From: Pollutiaquabacter aromativorans
GTDB lineage: Bacteria; Bacteroidota; Bacteroidia; AKYH767-A; 2013-40CM-41-45
Assembly: GCA_049177215.1 (NCBI GenBank)
Contig: CP185379.1
Location: 744,001-808,000 of the forward strand
DNA length: 64,000 nucleotides
Direction of reading: 5' to 3'
The notes under the pieces were generated by a model. That model saw only the letters and a list, made by a program, of their open reading frames with translations, had not been told where the DNA came from and did not search any database. The position numbers and the translations under genes were made by a program. How positions within the stretch are numbered: position 1 is the stretch's first letter; every line of letters starts with the position of its first letter. This document shows, piece by piece, positions 19,029-27,883 of this stretch.

Positions 19029-20372
19029 TTAGTATTGAAGATTTCCGAGAGCTTTGTCAAGATTGATCTTGGCGACAATGGCGTCATAGATCGCATTGTA
19101 ATAGTTGGCCTGTGCTTCCTTGAGCGTTGTTTCCGCGTCAATGACCTCCAGGTTGGAACCGACGCCTTGTTCGTACTTCAGACGCGTCGAGCGTACTACA
19201 TCGTTTGCCAATTGAAGGTTCTTTTCCTGTACAGACAATGCGTTTTGTGCGTCGAGGAGAGCGGCCCGGTTGCTGTTCGATTCAAGGCGTACCGCCTGAT
19301 CGAAGGTTTTGATCTCGTTCTGGATCTTTTGCAGGCTGTATTTCTCCTGCCTGATCTTAGCACGCTTTTGGAGTCCGTCGAAAATCGGAACGTTCAGCGT
19401 TGCGCCGATGATACCGGTAGGATACCACCGGTAATCCGGATTGAAGATGGTGAACTCGGTCCGTAGCGCGGCTGCACTCAGGGATCCGTACGCTACAAGG
19501 CTGGGCAGATAGCCGGACTGGTAGCGTTTCACATTGTATTCCTGCAGGCGCATCTGGGTTTGCAGGATGCCGTATTCGATACGCTTTGCCGGGTCGACAT
19601 TATCATTGACTGCGCCCTGCTTCTTGACTTCTTCAATATCCAGACGGTCGGTCAGCGTGACGGGTTGCTGGATGTCCATCCCCATTTGAAACTTGAGGAC
19701 CTGCTCCGTCACCACCAGCAGCCGGTTGAATTTTTCCTGCTCACTGGTGAGGTTGTTGTACGTTACTTCGATCCGATCGGCATCCGTTTTCTCTACAAAG
19801 CCGTTGTCATAGAGCGCCTTGGTATTGTCCCGCAGGGTACGCACGCGTTCAACATTGGCATCGATCACCTTCTTGCGCTCAAGCATGAGCAGATGGTTGT
19901 AGTAGGCCTTGTAAACGGCGACGGCGGTCTCGATCCGTGATCGTTTGACGTTCTTTTGTGAAAGTTCGCTGATGGTCCGGCTGGCCTGGACTCCGATGAT
20001 ATAGGAAGGTTCAAACAGCAGCTGGCTGGCCGAAATGCCGGCATTGGCTTGCCATTGTGTGCCGAATTGTACCGGAATGTAGGTGCCGGCTGGTTCGCCG
20101 AAGAATTCGCCGGGGATCACGCTGGTCGGGATCTTGACGAAGTCTTGCACATCGAACTTGCCGTTGATCTGCGGAAGACCGATGCCGATCGTCTCGTTGA
20201 CCTGCTGTTTCGCGATGGAAGCGTCAAGCTGGGCGTTGAGTACATCTTTTTGATGCGTGAGGGCGTACTCGATCGCCTGGCTCACCGAGAAAGCGGATGA
20301 ACTGTCGGGTGTTGCCGCCCGAAGGCCGAAGGCCAACAGCAGCAGAAAGAAGGTTGAATAATAGCGTTGCAT
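19029..20372 (-). CDS. TolC-family outer-membrane efflux channel
   Basis: The start at 20372 (MQRYYSTFFLLLLAFGLRA) is chosen since it gives a signal peptide and sits 28 bp after the regulator stop; an upstream in-frame ATG would add 62 unlikely residues overlapping that gene. The 447-residue protein has two outer-membrane-efflux repeats typical of TolC: long helices such as AVSQAIEYALTHQ-like and NSNRAALLDAQNALSVQEKN, with short strands between them. It forms a trimeric exit duct for the RND pump and perhaps also for the ABC exporter of the same operon. Confidence 0.92.
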   Translation of the reverse strand: MQRYYSTFFLLLLAFGLRAATPDSSSAFSVSQAIEYALTHQKDVLNAQLDASIAKQQVNETIGIGLPQINGKFDVQDFVKIPTSVIPGEFFGEPAGTYIPVQFGTQWQANAGISASQLLFEPSYIIGVQASRTISELSQKNVKRSRIETAVAVYKAYYNHLLMLERKKVIDANVERVRTLRDNTKALYDNGFVEKTDADRIEVTYNNLTSEQEKFNRLLVVTEQVLKFQMGMDIQQPVTLTDRLDIEEVKKQGAVNDNVDPAKRIEYGILQTQMRLQEYNVKRYQSGYLPSLVAYGSLSAAALRTEFTIFNPDYRWYPTGIIGATLNVPIFDGLQKRAKIRQEKYSLQKIQNEIKTFDQAVRLESNSNRAALLDAQNALSVQEKNLQLANDVVRSTRLKYEQGVGSNLEVIDAETTLKEAQANYYNAIYDAIVAKINLDKALGNLQY

Positions 20373-20400
20373 AAGGTTGGGAGTGAAGGAGGGAGGGGGA

Positions 20401-21027
20401 TTAGTCTTCGTTGATTTGCTTATAACGGTTGATGAGCTTGTAGCCTTTGAGACTGACAATTCCATAAAGGAAATGTTCCATGATCTTGACTTGGACTTCC
20501 GGCATGGTGAACAGGTCGGGAGGAAAAATCTGCGGGTTAAAACCGATTTCGACTTCACTCATGCACAAGCGGGAAAGTATCTTGACATTGATGTCTTTAC
20601 GATAGAGCTCCTGCCGAATACCCCGCCGTAAATTATCCTCCAGGAATCCGATCATCTGCTTGTCTTTGAATTCCTTGAACATCTTCCAACAAGCAGGATG
20701 ATACTTCTGCAGATCGAAGAAAAAGGTGGGATTGATCCGGGCAAACGTTGCGGCAAACGTATTCATGCCGATCAGAATTTCGTGGATCGGGTTTTCGCTC
20801 GATTTCCGGATATCCAGCAGGTCCTTTTCATGGCAGTTCGTTTGTAGACGAACCATCGCCATGATTAGTGCATCCTTATCGGAATAATGCTGGTAAATGG
20901 TCTTTTTTGACATGCCCAGTTGCTGGGCTATGTCGTCCATCGTAATGCTCTTCAACCCGTGACGGAAGAACAGCTCACGCGAGACCTCCATGATCCGTGA
21001 TTCCTGTGGTTCAGTCAGTTGTTCCAT
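20401..21027 (-). CDS. TetR-family transcriptional regulator of the efflux operon
   Basis: The start at 21027 (MEQLTEPQESRIMEVSREL) is chosen from the family N-terminus; a longer frame runs back into purB but has no family similarity. The 208-residue protein carries the helix-turn-helix SITMDDIAQQLGMSKKTIYQHYSDKDAL near 27-55 (given here only as SITMDDIAQQLG and KKTIYQHYSDKDA) and a ligand-binding C-terminal half. As first gene of the operon it probably represses its own promoter; GGAAAC/GTTTCC inverted repeats lie right upstream (21036-21163). Confidence 0.9.
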   Translation of the reverse strand: MEQLTEPQESRIMEVSRELFFRHGLKSITMDDIAQQLGMSKKTIYQHYSDKDALIMAMVRLQTNCHEKDLLDIRKSSENPIHEILIGMNTFAATFARINPTFFFDLQKYHPACWKMFKEFKDKQMIGFLEDNLRRGIRQELYRKDINVKILSRLCMSEVEIGFNPQIFPPDLFTMPEVQVKIMEHFLYGIVSLKGYKLINRYKQINED

Positions 21028-21035
21028 TTGCGGGG

Positions 21036-21043
21036 CAAAACTA
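21036..21043 (-). promoter_or_regulatory. Candidate -7 promoter element of the efflux operon
   Basis: On the minus strand this reads TAGTTTTG, matching TAnnTTTG, 9 bp before the regulator ATG. A TTTA box lies 19 bp further upstream (21063-21066). The short distance would leave an almost leaderless mRNA. Confidence 0.45.
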
Positions 21044-21044
21044 T

Positions 21045-21072
21045 GGAAACTATTTTCAGTCCTAAAGTTTCC
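21045..21072. promoter_or_regulatory. Candidate TetR operator (inverted repeat)
   Basis: GGAAACT (21045-21051) and AGTTTCC (21066-21072) form a perfect 7-bp inverted repeat with a 14-bp centre. It overlaps the spacer and -33 region of the regulator promoter, as expected for an autorepressor site. More GAAAC/GTTTC half-sites follow at 21104-21108, 21124-21129, 21145-21150 and 21158-21163. Confidence 0.5.
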
Positions 21073-21208
21073 TGCAAGTTTTTTTAGGCTTGAAAACCAG
21101 CGCGAAACTAGGATCGTTCCCGGCGTTTCTGCGGTAATTCCGGTGGAAACGATCATTGGAAACCCCGATCCGTCATTAATCGGGGTTGAAGCGTAAGTTG
21201 AAACCTGA

Positions 21209-21240
21209 ATTGTCCGTCGATAGGCCGTTTTGTACCTTCG
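21209..21240 (+). promoter_or_regulatory. Candidate purB promoter
   Basis: ATTG (21209-21212), a 20-bp spacer and TACCTTCG (21233-21240) approximate the Bacteroidota TTTG/TAnnTTTG promoter, 15 bp before the purB ATG. Confidence 0.4.
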
Positions 21241-21255
21241 CGCTTTACCATCCAT

Positions 21256-22599
21256 ATGGAAATCAACCCCCTGAACGCGATCTCGCCGATCGATGGTCGG
21301 TACCGTAAACAGGTAGACGAACTGTTCCCTTTTTTCTCTGAGCAGGCGCTGATGCGCTACCGGCTGCAAGTGGAGGTTGAGTATTTCATCGCATTGGTGG
21401 AATGCGGTTTGCCACAGTTGACCGCGGCCGCTAAACTCGATTTGGACGGACTCCGTTCCATTTATCGGGACTTTGATGAAGCCGGAGCGCGGATCATCAA
21501 GGAAAAGGAAGCGATCACGAATCACGATGTTAAAGCCCTGGAATATTATCTGAAGGATCAGCTTGACAAACGGGGATTCACCCCCTTTCTCGAGTTCGTT
21601 CACTTCGGCCTGACCTCCCAGGACGTGAACAATACCGCCTTCCCGATGTCCATCCGGGATGCACTGCTCCAGGTCTATCAGCCGGCACTGGACAAAATCA
21701 TCCAACGACTGGCCGATCTTTCGTCCGATTGGGCGGAACTTCCCATGCTTTCCCGTACCCACGGGCAACCCGCATCGCCGACCCGCCTGGGAAAAGAGAT
21801 CCGCGTATTCGTAGAGCGATTGCAGAACCAGCGTGAACAACTGTTCGCCATCCCGCCTTCGGCCAAGTTCGGCGGAGCTACCGGCAACTTCAACGCGCAT
21901 TGCGTCGCCTATCCGGAGATCGACTGGCGGGTATTCGCGAACGCGTTCCTCAAGAATCGCCTCGGTCTGGAGCGTCAGCAATACACCACCCAGATCGAGC
22001 ACTACGATAATCTGTGCGCGCTCTTTGACGGCATGAAGCGGATCAACAACATCCTGATCGATCTGAACCGGGATGTCTGGACCTATATCTCCCTCGATTA
22101 TTTCAAGCAGCGAATCAAGGAAGGGGAAGTGGGCTCGTCGGCTATGCCGCATAAAGTGAACCCGATCGATTTTGAAAATTCGGAAGGGAACCTGGGCATG
22201 GCCAATGCGGTGTTCGAGCATCTCTCAGCTAAGCTCCCGATTTCCCGACTGCAACGCGACCTCACCGATTCAACGGTGTTGCGCAACGTCGGCGTTCCCT
22301 TCGCGCATTCCCTCATCGCGTTTAAGTCCCTGCTCCGCGGGCTTGATAAATTGCTGGTCAATGAAGCTGCCCTGAAAGCGGACCTGGAAAACAACTGGGC
22401 CGTGGTAGCCGAGGCGATTCAGACCGTACTGCGCCGTGAAGGAGTAGCCAACCCGTACGAACAGTTGCGCGACCTGACCCGCAAGAATGAGCGCATCGGA
22501 AAGGAGCAGTTACATGCTTTCATCGACCAGTTACCGGTAAGCGATAACATCCGAAAGGAACTCAAAGCGGTGACCCCCTTTAACTATACGGGAGTCTGA
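21256..22599 (+). CDS. purB: Adenylosuccinate lyase
   Basis: Catalyses two fumarate-releasing steps of purine synthesis: SAICAR to AICAR and adenylosuccinate to AMP. The 447-residue length fits the long E. coli-type enzyme. The fumarase-superfamily signature GSSAMPHKVNPIDFENSEG with the catalytic loop serine is clear, as are LTSQDVNNTAFP and SRTHGQPASPTRLGKE with its active-site histidine. It is divergent from the efflux operon and is followed after 2 bp by a glycosyltransferase gene. Confidence 0.96.
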   Translation: MEINPLNAISPIDGRYRKQVDELFPFFSEQALMRYRLQVEVEYFIALVECGLPQLTAAAKLDLDGLRSIYRDFDEAGARIIKEKEAITNHDVKALEYYLKDQLDKRGFTPFLEFVHFGLTSQDVNNTAFPMSIRDALLQVYQPALDKIIQRLADLSSDWAELPMLSRTHGQPASPTRLGKEIRVFVERLQNQREQLFAIPPSAKFGGATGNFNAHCVAYPEIDWRVFANAFLKNRLGLERQQYTTQIEHYDNLCALFDGMKRINNILIDLNRDVWTYISLDYFKQRIKEGEVGSSAMPHKVNPIDFENSEGNLGMANAVFEHLSAKLPISRLQRDLTDSTVLRNVGVPFAHSLIAFKSLLRGLDKLLVNEAALKADLENNWAVVAEAIQTVLRREGVANPYEQLRDLTRKNERIGKEQLHAFIDQLPVSDNIRKELKAVTPFNYTGV

Positions 22600-22601
22600 C
22601 C

Positions 22602-23474
22602 ATGTTTGTCAGCGGTTTCACGTTCATCCGCAACGCGGTCCGCTTCGACTACCCGATCGTGGAGGCGATCCGGTCCATCCTTCCTCTCTGTGACGAGGTG
22701 GTAGTGGCAGTCGGTCGCTCCGACGACAATACGCGTGAATTGATCGAACAGATCGGTTCGGATAAGATCCGTATCCTGGATACCGTTTGGGATGATGCTC
22801 TCCGCGAAGGAGGTCGGGTACTCGCCGAGGAGACCAACAAGGCTTTTGCTGCCGTCAATCCGAAGGCCGATTGGTGTTTCTATATCCAGGGTGATGAAGT
22901 GATCCACGAGCGGGACCATCCGGCGATCCGGCAGGCGATGTTGCAGTGGAAGGACGATCCACGCGTGGAAGGATTGCTTTTCCGGTACCTTCACTTTTAT
23001 GGGAGCTACGACTATGTAGGCGATTCTACGCGTTGGTATCGTCGCGAAGTCAGGATCGTCCGCCGTGACCCTGCGATCGTTTCGTTTCGCGACGCACAGG
23101 GTTTTCGGAAATCCGGCCGGCCGTTATGGGTGAAACCGGTCGATGCCGTAGTGCATCATTACGGCTGGGTGAAGCCACCGGAACAACAACAGGCTAAGCA
23201 GCGGAGTTTCCATGCCCTTTGGCATTCCGACGAATGGGTACGCGATCGGGTGGGTACCAATAGCACGTTCGATTACTCCGGGATCGATTCCCTGGCACCG
23301 TTCAAAGGGAGCCATCCGGCGGTTATCCGCGAACGTATCCAACGCCAAAACTGGACGTTCGATTTCGATCCCAGCCGTCGCCGGCTATCGATCAAATCAA
23401 AATTCAAATTGTGGGTAGAACACCTCACCGGCTGGCTTCCCGGCGAATACCGCAATTACCGACTACTTCGCTAA
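22602..23474 (+). CDS. Glycosyltransferase-like protein (GT-A/GT2-related)
   Basis: A 290-residue cytosolic protein. The N-terminal half follows the GT2-like pattern of small TibA/WaaE-type enzymes: FIRNAVRFDYPIVEAIRSI, CDEVVVAVGRSDDNT, and WCFYIQGDEVIHE, where GDE takes the place of a DxD metal site. The C-terminal half is unassigned, with HHYGWVKPP and WHSDEWV motifs. The ATG begins 2 bp after the purB stop, so it is translationally coupled with purB, though no functional link is evident. Acceptor and sugar are unknown. Confidence 0.78.
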   Translation: MFVSGFTFIRNAVRFDYPIVEAIRSILPLCDEVVVAVGRSDDNTRELIEQIGSDKIRILDTVWDDALREGGRVLAEETNKAFAAVNPKADWCFYIQGDEVIHERDHPAIRQAMLQWKDDPRVEGLLFRYLHFYGSYDYVGDSTRWYRREVRIVRRDPAIVSFRDAQGFRKSGRPLWVKPVDAVVHHYGWVKPPEQQQAKQRSFHALWHSDEWVRDRVGTNSTFDYSGIDSLAPFKGSHPAVIRERIQRQNWTFDFDPSRRRLSIKSKFKLWVEHLTGWLPGEYRNYRLLR

Positions 23475-23658
23475 TATGCAGAAGAGCTGAAACTGAGCCA
23501 GGAAATAACTTTTTCAAATGAGAATAAAGACTTAAAAATCAATAGATTATATATCGCATCCTTCACCTCAATTCAGCGCCATCTTTTTCAAACTCTTAAT
23601 TTCTAACCCCCAGTCTCTAATTACTAATCACTAATTACAAATTACTAATTACCACCCC
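23475..23658. repeat. Convergent intergenic with CTAATTAC 14-bp repeats
   Basis: The gap between two converging genes is AT-rich. CTAATTAC occurs at 23617, 23631 and 23645, exactly 14 bp apart, with a diverged copy just upstream (about 23598-23609). No gene or clear terminator hairpin is seen. I recall similar AATTAC-type stretches in other Bacteroidota intergenic regions; that was not checked. Confidence 0.6.
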
Positions 23659-24378
23659 TCACAACCCACTCGCCAACACATCCGCCAAATGCATAACGCG
23701 TATGTTTTTACCCTGCTTTTGTAAATAGCTTCCCAGGTGCATCAAACAGGAAGCATCCGTTGAAATGAGGATGTTGGCTCCCGTCGCATTCGCATTCAGG
23801 ATTTTTTGTTCGGCCATCCCCACCGCAATGGGTTCGTATTTGACCGAGAAGGTCCCACCGAACCCACAACAGGTTTCCGTGTCGGCCATTTCCCGTAACT
23901 CCAATCCGGCTACGTTTTTAAGCAATTCCCGTGGCTCCTGCCGGATGCCAACTTCCCGCAGTCCGCTGCAGGAATCATGGTAGGTAGCGACGCCTTCGAG
24001 TTTGGATCCGAGATTCGTCACTTTCAAGACGTTGACCAAAAAGTCACTCAATTCAAAAATGTGGCGTTGAATCCCTTTGTACTCGTTGTGAAGCACCGAG
24101 TTATGGAACATTTCGGGATAATAATTCTTGACCATGCCGACACAAGAAGCGGAAGGCGAAACGATGTAACGGTCGGTACGGAAGTCGTGGATGAATTTCT
24201 CCCCAACGGCCTTGCATTCATCCCAATGCCCGGCGTTGAAGGCTGGTTGTCCGCAACAAGTTTGCTCCGGATTGTAGTTGACCGTACAGCCGGCCTTTTC
24301 AAGCACCTTGATCATGTTCCAGGCTGTCTCCGGAAAGATCTGATCGATAAAGCAGGGAATGAAAATATCTACCACCAT
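23659..24378 (-). CDS. LutA/YkgE-like Fe-S oxidoreductase (two CCG domains)
   Basis: The start at 24378 (MVVDIFIPCFIDQIFPE) is chosen over an in-frame ATG 48 bp upstream because it matches the family N-terminus. The 239-residue protein has two cysteine-rich CCG domains: EQTCCGQPAFNAGH (about 38-51) and ETCCGFGGTFSVKYEP. In LutA/YkgE these bind Fe-S clusters in L-lactate oxidation. The usual partners LutB and LutC are absent here, so the lactate role is inference; glycolate-oxidase-type or other oxidoreductase use is possible. It is the last gene of a minus-strand run. Confidence 0.83.
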   Translation of the reverse strand: MVVDIFIPCFIDQIFPETAWNMIKVLEKAGCTVNYNPEQTCCGQPAFNAGHWDECKAVGEKFIHDFRTDRYIVSPSASCVGMVKNYYPEMFHNSVLHNEYKGIQRHIFELSDFLVNVLKVTNLGSKLEGVATYHDSCSGLREVGIRQEPRELLKNVAGLELREMADTETCCGFGGTFSVKYEPIAVGMAEQKILNANATGANILISTDASCLMHLGSYLQKQGKNIRVMHLADVLASGL

Positions 24379-24443
24379 AGGCCCGCCAAAGATACAGGAA
24401 CCCTCGGTTTCATCAACGCCTTGCAAGGGTCCGCTTTCAACAA

Positions 24444-25766
24444 TTAGCCGACAGGTTCTGCAGCCAGTTGACGCTGCGGCCCGACGCGCAGCAACAGGAG
24501 AATGCCCAATACGAAGAAGGCGGCCAGCACGATGATGCTGTTGCGCATACTGCCCGTCAGCTCATTGATATATCCGAAAGCGAATGTCCCCAGTACGGTT
24601 CCGAATTTGTCGCAGAGGTCGTAGAAACTGAAGTAAGAGGCGTGATCGATCGTTTCAGGTAGGAGTTTCGAGTAGGTTGATCGCGATAACGATTGGATGC
24701 CGCCCATCACCAGGCCAACCACGGCTGCCAGACCGATGAACATGTTCTGCTCGTTAACGCCGAATCGCTTGTCGCAAAACCAGGCGCCAATGCAGATGCC
24801 GATCCAGGTAACAATCGAGATGGCCAGCGCTTTCAGGTTACCGAATTTTTTGGAAAGCCGCGAAAAAAGATAGGCGCCACCAATCGCGACGAATTGGATG
24901 ATCAGAATAATGGCGATCAAAATCTCGGAAGGCAAATGCAGTTCTCCATCCCCGAAGAGGGTAGCGACATACATGACCGTCTGTACGCCCATATTATAAA
25001 AGAAAAAAGAGATCAGAAATGTACGTAGCCGGGCCGTATGTCGTAATTCGTTCCATACTTTTCGTAATTCCTGATAACCGTTGAACAGATAATGCCCGCT
25101 GCTGGGTCTTCCATAAACGTTGTCGGGTAATCGGTAAAAAGTGATTTGGGCAAAGCCGAACCACCAGACACCCACCAGGAGAAAAGCCAACCGGATAGCG
25201 GTTCCTTTTTCAATACCTCCATATGCGTCGGGAAACAGTACCATGGAAAGTGAGAAGATGAGCAAGAGGGAACTGCCGATGTATCCCAGTGCAAAGCCCT
25301 TCGCACTCACGCGGTCCTGGTCTTGGGGTTCCGCGATCTCCGGTAAATAAGCGTTGTAAAAAACGATACTGCCCGCGTACCCGATCGCCGCAAAGACCGA
25401 TCCCAGGATACCGATCCACAGGACCTCGATGGAGTCGAAGAAATAGAGGGAAGCACAGGCTAAGGAACCGAGTGTGCAGAAGAAATACATGAACCGCTTT
25501 TTCCGTCCGCTGTAATCGGCGATGGAAGAGAGCAGGGGGTTGATGAAGGCAATGATCAGAAAGGCGGCTGAAAGCGCATACGTTTGCAGCGAGTCGCTGT
25601 TGAAGGTGCGGCCCAGGAACCGGACCGTATTGCCCCCGCCTTCGGTGGTGATCGCGTGAAAATAAATGGGGAATAGTGCGGAAGTAATGACCAGCGAATA
25701 GGCCGAATTGGCCCAGTCGTACATCGCCCAGGCACGGATGATCTTACGGTCGCCTTTTTTCAGCAT
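24444..25766 (-). CDS. MFS transporter, UMF1/Atg22-like
   Basis: A 440-residue polytopic membrane protein with about twelve hydrophobic segments. The start RAWAMYDWANSAYSLVITSALFPIYF-type block (DWANSAY near residue 16) is diagnostic of the UMF1/Atg22 group. Also visible are YNAYLPEIAEPQDQDRVSAKGFALGY-type loops (PEIA, RVSAKGFALGY) and SRSTYSKLLPE. The fungal relative exports amino acids from the vacuole; the bacterial substrate is unknown. It begins 1 bp after the stop of the DUF3667 gene, suggesting coupled translation. Confidence 0.85.
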   Translation of the reverse strand: MLKKGDRKIIRAWAMYDWANSAYSLVITSALFPIYFHAITTEGGGNTVRFLGRTFNSDSLQTYALSAAFLIIAFINPLLSSIADYSGRKKRFMYFFCTLGSLACASLYFFDSIEVLWIGILGSVFAAIGYAGSIVFYNAYLPEIAEPQDQDRVSAKGFALGYIGSSLLLIFSLSMVLFPDAYGGIEKGTAIRLAFLLVGVWWFGFAQITFYRLPDNVYGRPSSGHYLFNGYQELRKVWNELRHTARLRTFLISFFFYNMGVQTVMYVATLFGDGELHLPSEILIAIILIIQFVAIGGAYLFSRLSKKFGNLKALAISIVTWIGICIGAWFCDKRFGVNEQNMFIGLAAVVGLVMGGIQSLSRSTYSKLLPETIDHASYFSFYDLCDKFGTVLGTFAFGYINELTGSMRNSIIVLAAFFVLGILLLLRVGPQRQLAAEPVG

Positions 25767-25767
25767 A

Positions 25768-26745
25768 TCAGGTAGTGTATGAGGTGATGATCGCGGTTAT
25801 CGCCAGTCCGGCAACGATGCTAAATCCATAAAGGACGAGAAAGAAGACATACTTGAAAGCCGTCCAAAACCAGTTCTGCCCGTAATTTCTCTTGAATGCA
25901 AGGAGCGGGTATAACAGAATCCAGACAAGAAACAGCAGTTCTACCGCCCACACCAATGGGAGAATGGTGTCCAACAAGAGGCCGAACAACATGAACAGGA
26001 AGAAGAAGGAGTGAAGGTGGAGTTGAAACACCAGGTGCTCGAGATAGTATTTTCGTTTTCTCCAGTATAGAAATTTGAGGATCAGCGCAGCTACCGGAAT
26101 CAGGAAGAACATCATCTTCGGAATGCTGTTCAGGAGTTTGTGGTTGAACTCCTTTTCCCAATCGCCGTTCTTCGAATTGATCCGGATCATCTGCCGTAAG
26201 ACCTGGTCGAAGAAAAAACCGGGTCGGTCATCGGGCGAAAGTTTTGCGAGGGAGTCGTCATAGGCTTCGATCGAAGCCGGTAGTTCATTGCCCGGTAAGG
26301 TGAAGTTCAGATTGATGCCGTCATCCTCCTCTTCGGTCCTGGCAAGGGAATACGTAGTTAGCGAGTCCGCATGCAGGGGTTCCGTTTGGCGATGAACGGA
26401 CGGATCGTCCTGCCGGACAACCGGGTGTCGCAGACTCGACACAAGAGCCCCCAGCAGAAAGTAGAGGATGGAGCAGAAAATATAGAGCCGGAACGGATCA
26501 ACATAAGTCTTCCGCCTGCCGGCCATGAACTCCCGGGTCAGGCGTCCCGGACGGAAGAGCAGGGGAGGAATCGTGGAAAAGAACTTCCCGTCGGCGTGGA
26601 AGTAATCGGCGACCAGATGGCCGAGTGCTGAAAATGCATTGACTTCCGTTCGGACATTTTTCTGTCCGCAGTGGCTGCAATACTTGTCGGATACTTCCGC
26701 CCCGCAGTTGAGACAGTTCTTCTCGGATCGTAGCAGGTCGCCCAT
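25768..26745 (-). CDS. DUF3667 zinc-ribbon membrane protein
   Basis: A 325-residue protein with an N-terminal zinc ribbon (CLNCGAEV and YCSHCGQK, about 17-40), then ADYFHADGKFFSTIPPLL and RPGRLTREFMAGRRKTYVDPFRLY, which mark DUF3667. Four or so membrane helices follow, one after the ribbon block (FCSILYFLLGALV) and three near the C-terminus. The family is common in Bacteroidota and has no known function. It lies 11 bp after hemE and 1 bp before the MFS gene. Confidence 0.85.
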   Translation of the reverse strand: MGDLLRSEKNCLNCGAEVSDKYCSHCGQKNVRTEVNAFSALGHLVADYFHADGKFFSTIPPLLFRPGRLTREFMAGRRKTYVDPFRLYIFCSILYFLLGALVSSLRHPVVRQDDPSVHRQTEPLHADSLTTYSLARTEEEDDGINLNFTLPGNELPASIEAYDDSLAKLSPDDRPGFFFDQVLRQMIRINSKNGDWEKEFNHKLLNSIPKMMFFLIPVAALILKFLYWRKRKYYLEHLVFQLHLHSFFFLFMLFGLLLDTILPLVWAVELLFLVWILLYPLLAFKRNYGQNWFWTAFKYVFFLVLYGFSIVAGLAITAIITSYTT

Positions 26746-26756
26746 GCGGGCTCAAG

Positions 26757-27788
26757 TTACACCTTGAACCGGAAATTCTTAACGGTGTCGATGAATAGTT
26801 TCACCTTCCGCGGATCCGTGTCCGGATAAAGACCGTGCCCGAGATTGGCAATGTGGCGGAATGGTCCGAATGCTTCGAGCATACGGTGGGTTTCGTGTAC
26901 GATCACGGAGTCTTCCGCGTAGAGCAGACACGGATCCATATTCCCTTGAAGCGTTTTGGCATCACCGATCAGCGCCCTGGATTCCTGAATATCCATGTTC
27001 CAGTCAAGCCCGATGACCGAACAGTTGGTCGCGGCGATTTCTTTCCGGGCAAAAAATGCCCCCTTGGCAAAGATCGTAACGGGTACTTCGGTGATAGCCG
27101 CTGCAATCGCCTCAAGATAACGCAGGGAGAATTCCCGGTATTGGTCCGGTGACAAGAGCCCGGCCCAGGAATCAAACAGTTGAACAAGATTGGCCCCGGC
27201 CGCGATCTGTGCCTTGAGATACTGAATCGTGCTTTCCGTGATCTTCTCCAGCAATGCATGGGCAAGCGCCGGTTCAGTGTAAAGGAATTTCTTAGCAACG
27301 GAAAATGTCTTGCTTCCCTTTCCCTCGACCATATAGGCGAGAATGGTCCAGGGTGCGCCGGCAAAACCGATCAGGGGTACTCGATCATGGAGCTCCCGTT
27401 TGGTGATTCGGATGGCTTCCAGAACATAGGAAAGATGTTCCGGCCCCGCCACACGTAACTTTTCGATATCGGATTTGCTCCTGACCGTCTGTTCAAAGGT
27501 CGGCCCCTTCGCTTCAATGACCTGATACGATAAGCCCATCGCTTCGGGAATGACCAGGATATCGGAAAAGATGATCGCCGCGTCAACACCCAGCAAGTCG
27601 ACAGGTTGAATCGTGACTTCCGCGGCGAATTCGGGGTGTTCGACCAACTCCTTGAAACCACCCACGCGTTGCCGGACTTCCCGGTATTCTTTCAGGATAC
27701 GGCCTGCCTGGCGCATCAGCCAAACGGGGGTGCGTTCAGTGGCCTGACCGCGCGCAGCCCGTAGCAGAAGATCGTTTTTCAATGACAT
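26757..27788 (-). CDS. hemE: Uroporphyrinogen decarboxylase
   Basis: Decarboxylates the four acetate side chains of uroporphyrinogen III to give coproporphyrinogen III in haem synthesis; cytosolic. The 343 residues match the family. The N-terminal signature PVWLMRQAGR (R26, R30) and FSDILVIPEAMG with the catalytic aspartate D76 are intact, as are GFAGAPWTILAYMVEGKGS and the C-terminal LGHGLYPDTDP. It is first in a tight run with DUF3667 and an MFS gene; no other haem gene is adjacent. Confidence 0.96.
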   Translation of the reverse strand: MSLKNDLLLRAARGQATERTPVWLMRQAGRILKEYREVRQRVGGFKELVEHPEFAAEVTIQPVDLLGVDAAIIFSDILVIPEAMGLSYQVIEAKGPTFEQTVRSKSDIEKLRVAGPEHLSYVLEAIRITKRELHDRVPLIGFAGAPWTILAYMVEGKGSKTFSVAKKFLYTEPALAHALLEKITESTIQYLKAQIAAGANLVQLFDSWAGLLSPDQYREFSLRYLEAIAAAITEVPVTIFAKGAFFARKEIAATNCSVIGLDWNMDIQESRALIGDAKTLQGNMDPCLLYAEDSVIVHETHRMLEAFGPFRHIANLGHGLYPDTDPRKVKLFIDTVKNFRFKV

Positions 27789-27883
27789 AGGGCCGCAAAG
27801 TTAGCCAATTGCGGGAATGGACTCTTCAGATGGCGCTGCTTCTGTCATCAGATTCCCATCTTTCCGCATCTATCGGGCTTTCT

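Noticed and set aside
20401..22221. 606-residue minus-strand frame joining the TetR gene to sequence antisense to purB
   Set aside because: Only the last 208 residues match a family; the rest is the shadow of purB. The TetR start is set at 21027.
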